The notes under the pieces were generated by a model, which had not been told where the DNA came from, did not search any database, and saw only the letters and a list, made by a program, of their open reading frames with translations. A DNA stretch of 64,000 nucleotides from Lobulomyces angularis (lineage: Eukaryota; Chytridiomycota; Chytridiomycetes; Lobulomycetales; Lobulomycetaceae), in the NCBI GenBank assembly GCA_027604685.1, contig JADHYX010000056.1:3075-67074 (forward strand). The letters are read 5' to 3'. Position 1 is the first letter of the stretch, and every line of letters begins with the position of its first letter. Made by a program: the position numbers and the translations under genes. This document shows positions 14,530 through 26,269 of this stretch, piece by piece.

Positions 14530-15401
14530 CTAAATTAATACAAAAATAGCAGCTATGCTTAAAACAACTTTGAAACCTAAAGATGTTGCCCCGTTTTCAT
14601 TCAAGTTTTGCTCTTTGTATGTGGAGGCTTTAACTTCAACAGTAGGAAGAGCAGTAGCAGTTAAATAAACTGATGACGCAGTAGCAGATTTCTCTCCATC
14701 GCAACTTTCCGTTACTTCACTGACAAATGTAGTAACGGGTGGTTTAGTTTCACTGGCTCCAGTAGTTTTAGTTTCCACAGCTTTAGTTTCACTAGTTTTA
14801 GGATCAGTTGGTTGAGAGTCAACTGGTTCGCTAGTTTTAGGTTCAACAGGTTCAGAACCAGGAATTGGATCTATTCCACCACAAAATGAAGATTGTTTTC
14901 CAATTGATGCACACATGTTAACCCAAGGTTTACAAGATCCCATTCTAGGCATATCTTTTTAATGGTTTAATTCTTTTAAATAAAAATGTAATTTCTTACC
15001 AATACAAAGTCTAGAATACTTGTATAGAGCAGGTTTTGCAGGTAATGGGCAATCTTTCATTTCAGGCATTTGATCTATTTTTAAAAAAGTTCCAGTTTAA
15101 AAAATGGATTAAAAATTTATTGAACCTACCACAAGTATCGAATATTCCTGCTTCAGTTTCAGCAGTAGTCAAGATTTTAGCGGATCCATCTGTGCAAAAA
15201 GCAGGCAATTTGGCATTAGCAGGGCACGCTTTCGTAAAAAATTCACATTCAGTTGAATTTGGATCAGAGCAACTTTATTGGTTTTTTTTGTTTACAATAA
15301 ATTTTAAATTTTATTCTTTAATTGAAAGAGTTTAATTACCTAGCATGCTGTTGTGCAGTGACAACTATGGCCAAAGTAACTGTAGACAGAAAAATGTGCA
15401 T
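14530..15401 (-). CDS. Cys/Met-rich surface protein with GPI-like tail
   Basis: Four exons: 15340-15401, 15130-15272, 15000-15074 and 14530-14954, 705 nt or 234 residues. It begins with a signal peptide (MHIFLSTVTLAIVVTA). Then comes the module seen in the neighbouring gene: NSTECEFFTKACPA, LPAFCTDGSAKILTT, TCGDQMPEMKDC, YSRLCIDMPRMGSC and WVNMCASIGKQSSFC. A Pro/Thr/Ser/Lys-rich linker of about 90 residues follows, and the protein ends in a short hydrophobic segment (SLGFKVVLSIAAIFVLI) with no charged tail, as in GPI-anchored proteins. It is therefore probably an anchored copy of the same ligand-binding module. Copper is the favoured ligand because the same motif forms the ectodomain of a Ctr transporter 1.3 kb away. 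Not recognised as any named family. Confidence 0.82.
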
Positions 15402-16669
15402 CAGTGTTTTTAATATTGAAATTGAAATACAACTTAATTTTTTTTCAGAAAATTCAAACAAAATGAGAAGGAAGTATTTATTGGGTTTATATATAGTTTG
15501 GCTTGGTAATATGTATAAAAAGTTTAATGCAAAAAATGTTAAAAGGAAGATTGCGCCCTTTTTCCGGCCGACTTTTGATTTCGGGACACAATAAACAAAT
15601 AAATATATTTAAAAAAAAATTAAGAGTTTGCTGAAAATGCATACGAAATAGTCTAGTGAATTTCTAGGGAATCGTGAGTTTGTATATAAAGTTAAATAGA
15701 TGACTGTTACATATGAATAAATTAACGATCTGTTTACTTTATATTCAGAATTAACAATGTTACGAATAGGATACATGTAAAAGTTTTTTTCATGCTAAAA
15801 AAAATCAGCTGTAGATAATTCAATGTTAATTTATCTCATTTAACTAAATTTATCATCTCACAATTAGTTTTAAGAATCTTTACTTTTTCACTCTCTCAAC
15901 TCACCTTCACAATTTAATGAACATGGAGCTATAAAGAAATTGGCAGATTCGGCACATGACTTTTTATCAAAAGTCAATTAAGATTTTACAAGATTTTAAA
16001 CCAATTTTGGTTTTTGAAAACGTATTTTTAGCTTTGCGATTTTTACGCCGGAGACCTCAGCTCTCAATGTGGTTTCTTTTGTTTTTGATAAATCACAAAT
16101 GGAAAAAAATTTGAGTAATAATGAATAGTATTTTTTCTTTAACCTATTTTCTGTTCTTGCATTTTTGTTTGATAGCTGTTTTATATAAAACTTCAAGAAG
16201 TTATAGATCAAAAATAAATGAGGATTTATAATGTATATATTTTTTTTTTATTTTTTTGATTGTCAAAAATTTTGGAGTGGTCGTTTCCGTTTCACAATCA
16301 CGGAATAGGGTTGAGGTTTTTTTGCGGTAGGTATGGGAGACTTTGATAGGATCACTGTTCTATTTTATGACGAAGTTAACGAAATTAGTAGAAAACATAG
16401 TAAGTAAGGAGTTAAAATTTTTGATACTATTTTTGTAAGCTTCTCATCATGATTTTTTCAGTGTAGTAAATTGATTTACACTTTCATGATATTTTATTAT
16501 TGGAGGAGCTTGAGGCTTGTGGGTTGATGAAAATTAGGGGCAAAAAATATTTAGGATTGAGGGATTAACGCCATTTTATTCTAAAAAAAATTATAAAAAA
16601 AATCAATTTCAAATAAAATAAAACAGCAATTAGATTTTATTCAATTTTGATTAGCTCTACTCTACTTAA
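15402..16669. other. Long intergenic region, mostly featureless
   Basis: About 1.27 kb containing the divergent upstream regions of the GPI-like gene and the Ctr gene. The only coding-like signal is at 16334-16400 (+): ATG followed by GDFDRITVLFYDEVNE and a good GTAAGT donor, but no convincing second exon could be joined. Confidence 0.45.
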
Positions 16670-18132
16670 ATGAAAACAGTAACAACATCTTTTAACATTA
16701 AATTGTTAATATTTTATATCTCAGAGTTTGTATTTCAAATCCAAAATTCTGTTCTTAAGCATAGTTGCTGCTCAAAACTATCCTGACGCCAATGCTACTG
16801 CTGATATAACTCTTCTATGTGAAAGTATGCCTTTCATGGCTGGCTGCTCTGTTATGACTGCCTGCAGCGGGAAATCTGATGCATTTTGCAAACCTTTTTC
16901 TATTTTAAGTGATATTTGTGCTGCTGATATGCCCAGGTATTAAAAAATACATTTGTTAATGCAGACTTCTCTGAAATCAAACTTGATAACAAAAAAAAAT
17001 TTTTTTAACCTCAAAGAATAAAAAATTACAATTTAATTTTTTTATTATTTACAACAAATTAACATTCTCAACATGCAACATTAATTTTAAATTTAATGTT
17101 ATTTTAGGATGAACGATTGTACAAATTATCGTGTAAGATGTAATATCACAGGCACTGGTGATAAAAATGTTCCTGCAAATCCAATTGCTCTCTTAGGAAA
17201 TACAAATGATGCTCAGTGTAAGAGTGAGCTTCCTCTTCCTAGTTTACCAAGTTCAAAATCGTTAAGCTCTCAGGTCTCCTCCATTTGTTCAGAAATGAAT
17301 ATGGTACAATTTAACCCAACACTTTTTAATTAATTTCAAAATTAAATTTTAATATCAATTATAGTCTGGTTGTGAAAAATGCAAAAATACAGGGTCCACT
17401 TATATGGATTGTAATTTGCTTGAGGTTTATAGCTTTCTTTGTAAATCCATGCCTGATATGAAGCAGTGTGGTGAATGGAAATCTTTATGCGCTGCAACGC
17501 CGACTTTGTCGTTTTGTCCCAGTAGCTCTGGATCTGAAGAGTCGGAAGGTCCTCCTGCTATGAAAATGTTTTTTCATTCTGGTTTTGCTGATTATGTGTT
17601 ATTTGAAAGTAAATACAAAAAATTAGTCCTATCATTTATTCTTCTAACTTTTACAGAATGGGTTCCCAGAAACGCTTTGCAGTACTGGTTGAGTAACTTG
17701 GCTCTCTTCGTCTTGGCAATATTTTACGAAGGGTTATCGACCTACCTAATACTACTGGAAGCAAAATGGTCAAAATTCAATAAAGCTGCTGCATGCTATC
17801 CCTACAGATTATCAAGTAACAAGCTAAATTCTTGTTAAGTTAATATGTTTTTTTTCATTGATGTAGCAGCGGCTGGGTTTCCATCATCTTCTTCATCAAC
17901 TTTTCCTCATTCTGGAATTCGTATCGCTTTAACAAGATTTTTGTTTAAATTCGTGTTAACAACCCTAGGCTATGCTCTGATGTTAGTCACAATGACTTTT
18001 AATATTGCAATGTACTTTTCAGTAGTTCTTGGATTTGCCTTTGGCACTTTAATTTTTGGTGGTTTAAGCAAGAGAACTAGAATGGAGTCAACTTCAGATC
18101 CCGCTGAAGAAAAAATTTCTGCTTGCTGTTAA
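16670..18132 (+). CDS. Ctr-family copper transporter with Cys/Met-rich ectodomain
   Basis: Six exons: 16670-16678, 16725-16936, 17108-17303, 17365-17608, 17657-17815 and 17867-18132, 361 residues. The first exon is only 9 nt; splicing it gives a signal peptide (MKTSLYFKSKILFLSIVAAQ). The ectodomain carries three Cys/Met repeats: LCESMPFMAGC, ICAADMPRMNDC and LCKSMPDMKQC. The C-terminal part is a Ctr domain. It has MKMFFHSGF before TM1 (LALFVLAIFYEGLS), an MxxxM in TM2 (YALMLVTMTFNIAMYF) and a small-residue TM3 (VVLGFAFGTLIFGG). The tail ends ISACC, resembling the Cys-containing tails of Ctr proteins. Ctr proteins form trimers that import Cu(I) across the plasma membrane. The ectodomain probably gathers Cu(I) for the pore (inference). 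It shares the module with the two proteins at 13430-15401. Confidence 0.92.
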
Positions 18133-18474
18133 AAAAATTGTATTTTCTTATTTTTTAAAAGAATGCTTTTGAAATAGTTATTTTTTCTTAAAAAAATACT
18201 CAGTTAATACCAAACCAAAAAAAATAGTAAAATTTTTACCCTATAGACAGTAAATCATAGTTTTTTATCCTCATCAAATAATTTTTTTTTTTTATTAAAT
18301 GATGTTAAAAACTATTGCTCTTTATAAAAAAAAAAAAAAGGACAGATTAATAAAAGTTCGTATGTTGAAGGGGTCATTAGTATTAACAATTAATCATTTT
18401 AAAAAGAAATACCTACAAAAAAGAAAAAAAAAATTGTCTTATAATGTTACATTTTTTATATTTTACATATTTCA
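18133..18474. other. Convergent intergenic region
   Basis: About 340 bp between the 3' ends of the Ctr gene (+) and DOT1 (-). AT-rich; no feature recognised beyond homopolymer runs. Confidence 0.6.
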
Positions 18475-20649
18475 TTAGTCATTACCACCTGAACCTCTAT
18501 TTATAGTATGAATATAAAAACTTCCTCCCTCACTCATCCAGCTGCAGCTATCTCGACCGAATATAAATTCTTGGCAGTTTAAGATTGAATTTATGCTGTT
18601 GCTGTCACTAATTTTTCTCTTTTTTTCACCAACTGGAACAAAACTTCGTAAACTCACAATTTTACAGGTTGATTTTAAATCCAAGAATTTTTGCAATATA
18701 CTGTTGTTTAAATTTGGATCAAAGATATAACTAAAAAATACAAATTAAAACAAAATATTTTAGTATATTCTATTAAATTACTTATTTACAAAAACTACGT
18801 CAGCAACTTTCATTATATCATCTACTTTTTTAGAATTCAGAAAATCCTTTTAAAAAAAATATTCGTATAAAATAATTTCAGCCTTTTATTTTCATAGTAT
18901 ATTTTTTTTAATATATTACTGCTTTGAATAAATCGATTTTTCCATGAGGCCTTGCATAAAATTTCATTCTTGTTTCGAATTCTTTTTGTTGAGCTAATGC
19001 TAATTTTGAGGTATTTTCCCTATATTTGAAGAATATAAATATATAATTAGCCTTATTCACTTTTTTATTACAAAATTTCAACGCCATAAGAATCGCACAT
19101 ACACTGAGCACTTATTTGAAGGACAACATTGCCGATTCCAGATCCCTACAATATATATGTCTTTATTAGAAAAAATTTAAATTAGTGGTTACCATATCCA
19201 GAAAAACCTGGCCTTTTTTTATTTGGCACTGGTTAATCAATTGATTTACAAATTTAGGCTTAATTTCTCCGTATACATTATTGGAAAAACCACTTTGTTT
19301 TAAAAGATTATAATTAGGAGATATTGCTCGAGCATAACTTTGTTCCAACACGTGCGATACGAATTCAAATTGTTCGGCAGAATTAAAATAATCTTCATCA
19401 AAATTTGGTGTCGATTTGTTAAATTCTTCATCCAGATTTTCTACTCCTCCATTATTGAGAAATTCTTTGAATTCAGGTGTATTTTTTACTTGTTTCAAAG
19501 TTGAATTAAATTCTTCCACAGCTAATTTAAGATCTTTCGGAAGTTTTTTATTTAATGCCTTTATGCATTTTCTGATACCATTTATAAAATAGAATTCTTT
19601 CAATTAATAAATACCTGATGATACCCACTTTGGAATCACCAAATTTTTCTTGCAAAGATCTGGGAATTGAAGTTTTTGCTATTTGTTGTATGCTGTCCCT
19701 TATGTCCAAGCAAGGATTATAGTCATCTGGATCCTTCGGAAGGATTAAGGGAAATCTAGAAAATAATTTAACTGAGAAGGTAATACTACACAAACTTTAC
19801 TTTTCAGTTAGGTTTGTTCCTGGATAACACAAGTAAACCGTAATTAATTCATATTTCAAAAGCTGCTTATCATTTGTGTTATACTTTATTTGAGTTCCTA
19901 GCAATAAATAATCATCCTGATATTTCAAGCAAATGTCTTCACTCTGAATAAATTTTAAATCAATTTCTTCACTCCTCTCAAAATAAATTTTTTTTTTTTT
20001 TTTAATGTTTTTAATCTTCTTTTTTGCGAGAGTTTCCTCAAGGTCAAATTTTTCGTCCAATAAAACTTTTTGCACTGAAGTATATTTTTTTACTAAACTT
20101 TTTGAAGTAGCAGGTACAGTTATACTTTCACTTGAACTTTGTTCTCCTAACTTCATTAATTTTTTTATTTTTAAATCTTTCATCAAATTCTTTTTTATTT
20201 CGAATTTTTCAATATTTGATTTAGGGTTATCATTATCGTTCAACACATTTTTACTAACAGCTTTTTTGTTAATTGTTATACTTTTTTCATAGGCTGAATC
20301 AGTAGGTGAAATCTGTTTGATACTAAAATTGTCTTCACTGTAAGAGTTATGCTGATATGCTTCGCTTTGGATAGACACAGGATTTTCAGCTGTTTTATGT
20401 ATTGTATAAAAAAGCTGAGTGCATTTCAAAAATCTTACCTTTAATTTTTGATTCTTTGTAAATTACGCTGCCATAAGAGGAAGAATAATTATTATCCGAA
20501 TCAACGTTTTTTAACGTTGATTTAAATTTTTTATTTTTTTCTTCACTTTGATTTTTTTCAACAACAGGTAAGACTCGTTTGTAAAATACTCTTTCACTTA
20601 GAAAGTCTAGTTTTGATTCATTCTTTATTCTAGTGTGTTTTTTTAACAT
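18475..20649 (-). CDS. DOT1: DOT1-type histone H3-K79 methyltransferase
   Basis: Eight exons: 20439-20649, 19801-20389, 19615-19755, 19193-19571, 19072-19145, 18920-19019, 18782-18846 and 18475-18730, 1815 nt or 604 residues, all in phase. The N-terminal ~270 residues are Lys/Ser-rich and of low complexity, as in fungal Dot1, and probably contact nucleosomes or DNA. The catalytic domain is at the C-terminus. YGEIKPKFVNQLINQ leads into the SAM-binding loop LDMGSGIGNVVLQ (usually LGSGVGN), then GVEILENTSKLA, ADVVFVNNYIFDPNLN and KIVSLRSFVP. These blocks are diagnostic of the family, which methylates Lys79 in the histone H3 core and acts in the nucleus in silencing and checkpoint control. Confidence 0.95.
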
Positions 20650-20938
20650 GGTATATTAATAATTATAAATAAAAAAAATTATAATGGGAGAATAAATTAA
20701 TATTAAATAATGATTAAGTTTTTTTTTTTGAAATGATATTTTTGAAAAATTGAATTTTAAAGTGTTGTAGTTCGCGTGTTTTATTGGTGTTATTTTTATT
20801 TGCATTGAGACTAAAAATTTTTAAATATTAATACCTTTTATATAAGGAATAAAATATTCATTTTATTTGTAATGTATTTTATTTAAGAATAAAATGTTGG
20901 GTTTCTAAATGAGATTAATAAACAATAAAAAAAATGGT

Positions 20939-21449
20939 CTATTTCTTTTTTTGATTAGCAGTATTTGTACCACTTGCAGCAGAAGCTGCTTCTGCTTCTG
21001 CTTTAGCTTTTTTAGCAGCCACTTTTTCTAGTAATTTGGCAGCATCACTAAATTAATGCGTAATTATTACAATGTTCTGCAATTTTCTATATAGATTTCT
21101 TACTGCTCTCTTCTTTGCTGTGGTGTTAACTCCTGTAAACCGTCCTTACGTTCTCCCTTGCCACTGAAAAATTGAGTTGTTGTTACCGAATTTAATAAAG
21201 TGTTACTTTACCTAGCATTATTCTTCATTAAATTCTTTTCTCTTGCCTTATCCCTAAACTGAAATATTAATAATTTAAAACTTAAGTTTTTTTGTAAAAA
21301 TTTAAGGAAAATTTGGTTGCTGTAAAATTTGAAGTTATTCTGAAATACGATATGATAATGTTTATAGTAAAACTGAAGATTTCAATTAGGTTTAACATTT
21401 AAATACAAAATCCAAAAAATGTATCTTGCCTCTGGTTTCCTCTTGCCAT
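20939..21449 (-). CDS. SERF/4F5-family small protein
   Basis: Four exons: 21430-21449, 21212-21253, 21104-21163 and 20939-21047, 231 nt or 76 residues. The spliced start MARGNQRDKAREKNL matches the family signature of small EDRK-rich factors, followed by a charged helical region and an Ala/Lys-rich tail ending NQKKK. The first intron has a GC donor (CAGAG^GCAAGA) and a TTTAG acceptor; no GT donor gives the MARGNQR-D join. SERF proteins are small charged proteins that bind nucleic acids and modulate protein aggregation; what this one does in this organism is not known. Confidence 0.85.
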
Positions 21450-21595
21450 TTTTTAGTTCTCTAAATTTCTTGAATCTTTTTCAAAATTATGGAAATTGAA
21501 TTATAATTTATTTTTATTAATTGTTTGCATTTCATCTTAACGTTTTGCAAACATCTACTATTAAATTTAAACTAAATATACATTTAAAGAGATAT

Positions 21596-24500
21596 TTAAT
21601 CATAATATTGGTATTTTATTTTATTTTGAAATTCTTCCAATGCTGGGTCTTGATATTCACCATCTGGCCTTTTTACAATGGTTATTTCGTTTTCAGATTT
21701 CATCAGTTTGAATGGTCCTACTTTAGAAGCGACACTGGTGTTTCTGGTACCAGTTTTATTGTTTAAACTTCTAATTCTTTTTTTTTCTAGTCTTTGCAAC
21801 ATTTCCAAGTAGTCGACTTTCATTTTAATAGCATATGGGGCACCTAACCATGATATATACTCAAAAACCGTTTTAACTTATTTAATATTTTTACCTTCAT
21901 AAGTGACTGTTTCTTTTAATTCAGTTGAAATTTTTTTAATGAGTTCCGTCAACATTGATTCAATCTTATGCAAATTTGCCATAATTATTTTTCTTTGTTC
22001 CGCTTCTTCCATTCTAAGTAGGGATGAACCTGTTGATAATTAGTTTACTTTAAAAAAAATATCTCCCTATTAGTTACCATCATATCCCTTTTTAAAAAAC
22101 CGACTATTTAAATGAGTAAGTTAGAAAAAAACTTAAAACAAAAATATACTTGGGATCTGACGCCTTGGTTTCAAAGGTCTCAGCTTGTTTTAAAATTAAT
22201 TCACGTTCAGCAATATTTCTTGCAACTTTCTTCCATAAATTAATGGCCTTATAATAACAGTTTGTAAAAAGATTTTTTAAAATAATGATACATTATCAAT
22301 TTTTAAAGCTTGTCGCGGATTTCCGTATTTAACTGCCATTTCAATTTTTTGATCCAACGGCATTTTCAATACTACCCAAATTGCTTCAAGTTGATTTTGG
22401 CATGTATCCATATCAATTAAAGATTCTAGTTAATATAGTTAATATAGGTATTAGCACTAACAAAAACTTTAAAAAAACCTGCAGGTTTTAATGGATACAA
22501 AAGTCTCTGCTCCACCCGTTTCCCTTATAAAAATATATGTTATTTAGCATTATCAAATATATTACTTTTTTCTTTAGATTTATTAGAACCAGAGTTTGTA
22601 CTGCAAAAAAAAATAAAATAAAATAATTGTGAAATAAAATAATTGGATAATTTACTTGCTCTCTCTTGATATTATGTTAATTTCTGATACTGCAGCACTT
22701 TCAATCTGACCACCTTGGAAGTCTTCATCGTCCTCACTTTCGCTGCTGTCGGTATACTCAAAATTTGTCGATTCTGCTCTTGATGACAAACCTTGAATTT
22801 ATGCATTAGAAATACACATTTTCATAACCTTACCACTTTTGTGGCCAAACTGACTACCATATTCGCTACCAGCTTCACTTTCGTTTTCTTTGTACAAAGA
22901 AAAGTTGGAAAAGTTACTCGAAGCATATAAACTGCTTTTACTTTTTCTTTGAGAACTATCTAAGGTATCATTAGTCAGGCTCTGTGAAAAATTATCATTA
23001 TTTAACAACTCTAATTTTTTTTTGACAAGATAAGCTTCACTAGGTTTTACAAATCCAAATTCAACGTCCCTATCATGGAATTCAGTGTAAACTTCGAGGA
23101 GACCAGGATTCCAAAAGCCATGCTCATACATCAAAAGCTCTTCCCTTTTCTTTCTCTTTTCCAATTTTGCTGTTTCGTATCTCTGTTTCTCTTCTTCTTC
23201 ATGCAGTATTTTTAATTTTCGTAATTCATCCTTTTTCCGTTGCTTTTCTTCCGCTTCTTCATCTACTAGAATATCTAAAACAAAGTCTGTTTTATGGACT
23301 CTTAAAAACTCAATATAATTTTGAATGTGGAATTCTTCTCTATTGGCAAGACTACTATTTTTTTCTACAACGTTTTTTGGCATATATCCTCCTAAGTTGT
23401 ACTTCAAAGTTCCGTGGTACCTTGAGGTTGTAATTCTTCGCATTGCTTCTTTTCTATTTTTTATAAAGTCCTTTTTTTTTTGATAAGTATTCACTTTATA
23501 AAATTAATTACTTCTGGTGGTATATTAATATGCCCCTTTACTCTTGTAATTAAACGAACCGATGGCATTAATGCACCTCCCGCAGCTTTTGACTGCATAC
23601 TTGGCTTTTCACTAGCATCGCCTGCTAAAAATGAAGATAAGGTAAATTAATGCAAGTATCTAATAAACCGAGTGGTATAAGCATGCCGGTCTTAGGATCA
23701 GCATAAGTGGTATATCCCAGAAATGCATTGCTCATAATTTCTAAATCATTAGGAGCAGTGGGACATATTACTAGTTCATCGTTTTCTACATTAAAGCACT
23801 TAATTTATTGCTTAAAATCTTTCATAGAAATACCTTCTTGTGCATTCAAAAAATTTTCGTGAATTGTTTTCATAATTTCTTCATAAAGTTCTTCGATCTC
23901 CTTATAATGACGTAGCTTCACATCCAGTGTGTCCATCGCACTACCATCAATTTGATTACCCAGAAAAGCAATTGAGGAATTTACAGAGGATTGTAAGGAT
24001 ATAATGCTTTTCGGAACTCTAATACTCAATTTTGATCTTTCAGTACGAACGACATCCTTTAATTTTTAAACACCACTAAGTTAAATTACAGAAAACTTTT
24101 TATTACATTAGATTCAATTTCAGTTTCTATATAATCTCTTTTATTGATTGGTTCTAACACCTTCAATTTATTTTGCTCCTATTAAAAATTTTAATGATGA
24201 AACTAATTTTTAAAATATTCTTACCATATCCTGTTCAAAATTTTCGTAATCAAATCCCACTAATGCGTTTTTGACCTCTTCAGTAGGAATAAGGTATCTA
24301 CTTCTGGGCGTCACCTAAACATTCATTAGAGTTACCGAAAATAATTGTCTCCTTTACCAAATTATCTAGTTTTTTTCTGCGCTGAGCTCTTTTTAAAGAA
24401 ATTAAAGAATGCTCGGTATGGGATTGTAACAAAGGATCATTTCTCATTAAATTGCTATATTTGAAACTACCATCTTCCAGCTTTGGCTCTAAAAAATTAT

Positions 24501-26164
24501 TATACAAAAAAATATGATGAAAGTACCTGGCCGAAAAATCTCGTTTTCTAACTTCTCATTAAATATTTTTTCATCCAAAATTAAATTATTTTCCTCTTCT
24601 TTTTTCTTTCTATTCAACAGCTCAGTTTCTTCTGAATTATTTATGCTAGTTTGTGGGATTAGACTTGCTCGTCTTCCTTTGTAAACAGACTTTTTTCTTA
24701 CATCGTTATATTCTTTTTGTGCCATTTGCTGAAATCGCTGAGTAAAGTTTGGCACGTTAATTATATCCAATCCGCTTTCCGAAGCACTAAATAAATCTCT
24801 TTTGGGATAAATGGCAGACATTTCTAAATATTTTTTTTTTTTGTCCTTTTGCAGATAATACAGCAAACTATTGTCTATAGGGATTAATGCTGGAGTAGGA
24901 TGTGTTACACTATCTAAAGTTTCCTTAAACTTTTTTCTCTAAGGTATCAATATAGAGTTTTTTAGATTACCTCTTGCATCTCAGATTTTGTAACTTGCTG
25001 TATCGTACCTGTATAGCTTTTTTTTATTGCACTGCCACTTTCTATTTCTCTTACTGCCTCCTTCATTATTTCTCGAGTATTAATTCTTTAAAAATATGTT
25101 TAAAAGAATAATAAGTAATCAATAAATACTTTTTAAGTAGCTCATTTCTAAAAATGCCTCTAATTCTATTAAAGTTTTTATTTTCATCAAATATATTTTT
25201 GTGATCCATTCCTAGAGGAAGAGCAGTTGTAAAATTCAGATTTATTTTTTATTAAAAATACAAACTTCTTTTTTTTTTTTTACACTTGTCCAAAGCAAAA
25301 TTTTTTACTTCATTAATTTTTTCAAATATTCTAAAAACTAGATTTCTATTTTGAGTTGGGGTAAAATTTTTAAATGTCAAATCTTGCAGGGTATAAAATC
25401 TTGCTGCTAAATCAGCTATGAAAATGTTCATCTATATTTTAGAAAAAGGAATTAAATTCTTTGAAAACATAAAAACTGAAAGATTATACCAACGATTCAG
25501 CTTCTACATTGGATAACCATTTGTGATTGTCTAAAATTTCTAGAGCCATTTTTTTTAGCGCCTTTTGTACACTTGTAGTAGCCAACTGATTTTCCTTTCC
25601 TAATTAATGAATAAATATATTTTAAGGTCGAGAAGTCTAGAAAAATACGCTTAATGATATCATCCTCTGGATTTTCGGCTTCTTTGTTTAGATCTTGTTC
25701 CTTAATAGTCTTCTTTTTTATTTGCTAAAATAAAGTTAAATAATTGCAAACAAAAAGTGCTAACACTAGTGTCTGTTAAATCTTTTAACAACAGTAAATC
25801 GTAGCCCAAAAATTGTGTAGTTTTTTCCAATCCATCTCCTTCCTCCAAAATTTTTTCTGTAGTTGCGCTTCTTTTTTTTGTTTGCTTTTTTCTAAAATTC
25901 CTTTTTATTTAAAGGTTAGAAATGACAATAATTGATTGAAATGGTTGTGCATACTTAATTTTTTCTCGTATTAAATGATTTCTTTCAGCTGAATTTATTG
26001 CTGTGACATAGCCATCTGTTAGACCAATGCTATTTTCTAATAAAACGCAAATTTACAAATCATAAAAATATTCTAAATTTTAACAAAAAATTTTTACCAA
26101 CTATTTTAAATACTTCAGACATTTCATCATACGAGGAAGGTCTGTAAGTTCTTTCCGTTAGCAT
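21596..26164 (-). CDS. CCDC87: CCDC87-like coiled-coil protein
   Basis: Large gene of about 20 small exons from ATG at 26162-26164 to TAA at 21596; I estimate roughly 1,100 residues. The longest exon (22799-23494) holds an acidic/basic coiled coil. The C-terminal third resembles the conserved end of animal CCDC87. It runs QNQLEAIWVVLKMPLDQK, then ALKIDNAINLWKKVA, RELILKQAETFETKASDP, RFFKKGYDGSSLL, then VTYEGAPYAIKMKVDYLEML (the last across an intron). An upstream NYIEFLRVHKTDFVLDIL block and GFWNPGLLEVY also fit. In animals the gene is expressed in testis and linked to sperm; that association suggests a flagellar or zoospore role here, which is inference. Exact boundaries of several small exons between 23500 and 26100 were not all verified. 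Confidence 0.8.
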
Positions 26165-26269
26165 GATAAATTATATAATGAATATAAATGTAAATTTCGG
26201 TTTTTTTCGTGTTCTAATCACGAAAAAATTTTTTTGCAAGTTTTTTTGGTTATTTTGACAAAACAAGAA
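26165..26269. promoter_or_regulatory. 105-bp divergent promoter CCDC87/UBE2U
   Basis: Only 105 bp separate the two start codons, so both genes very likely share one regulatory region. It contains TTTCGTGTTCTAATCACGAAAA, whose TTTCGTG and CACGAAA arms form an inverted repeat; no known factor site is assigned. Confidence 0.5.

Noticed and set aside
15036..15594. Two + strand ORFs of 90-99 codons
   Set aside because: They lie opposite the exons of the Cys/Met-rich gene 14530-15401, which has signal peptide, splice phase and a paralogue in support.
19166..19603. Reading the DOT1 SAM loop as a frameshifted pseudogene
   Set aside because: The apparent break after LDM is an intron; splicing at 19193/19145 restores the motif.
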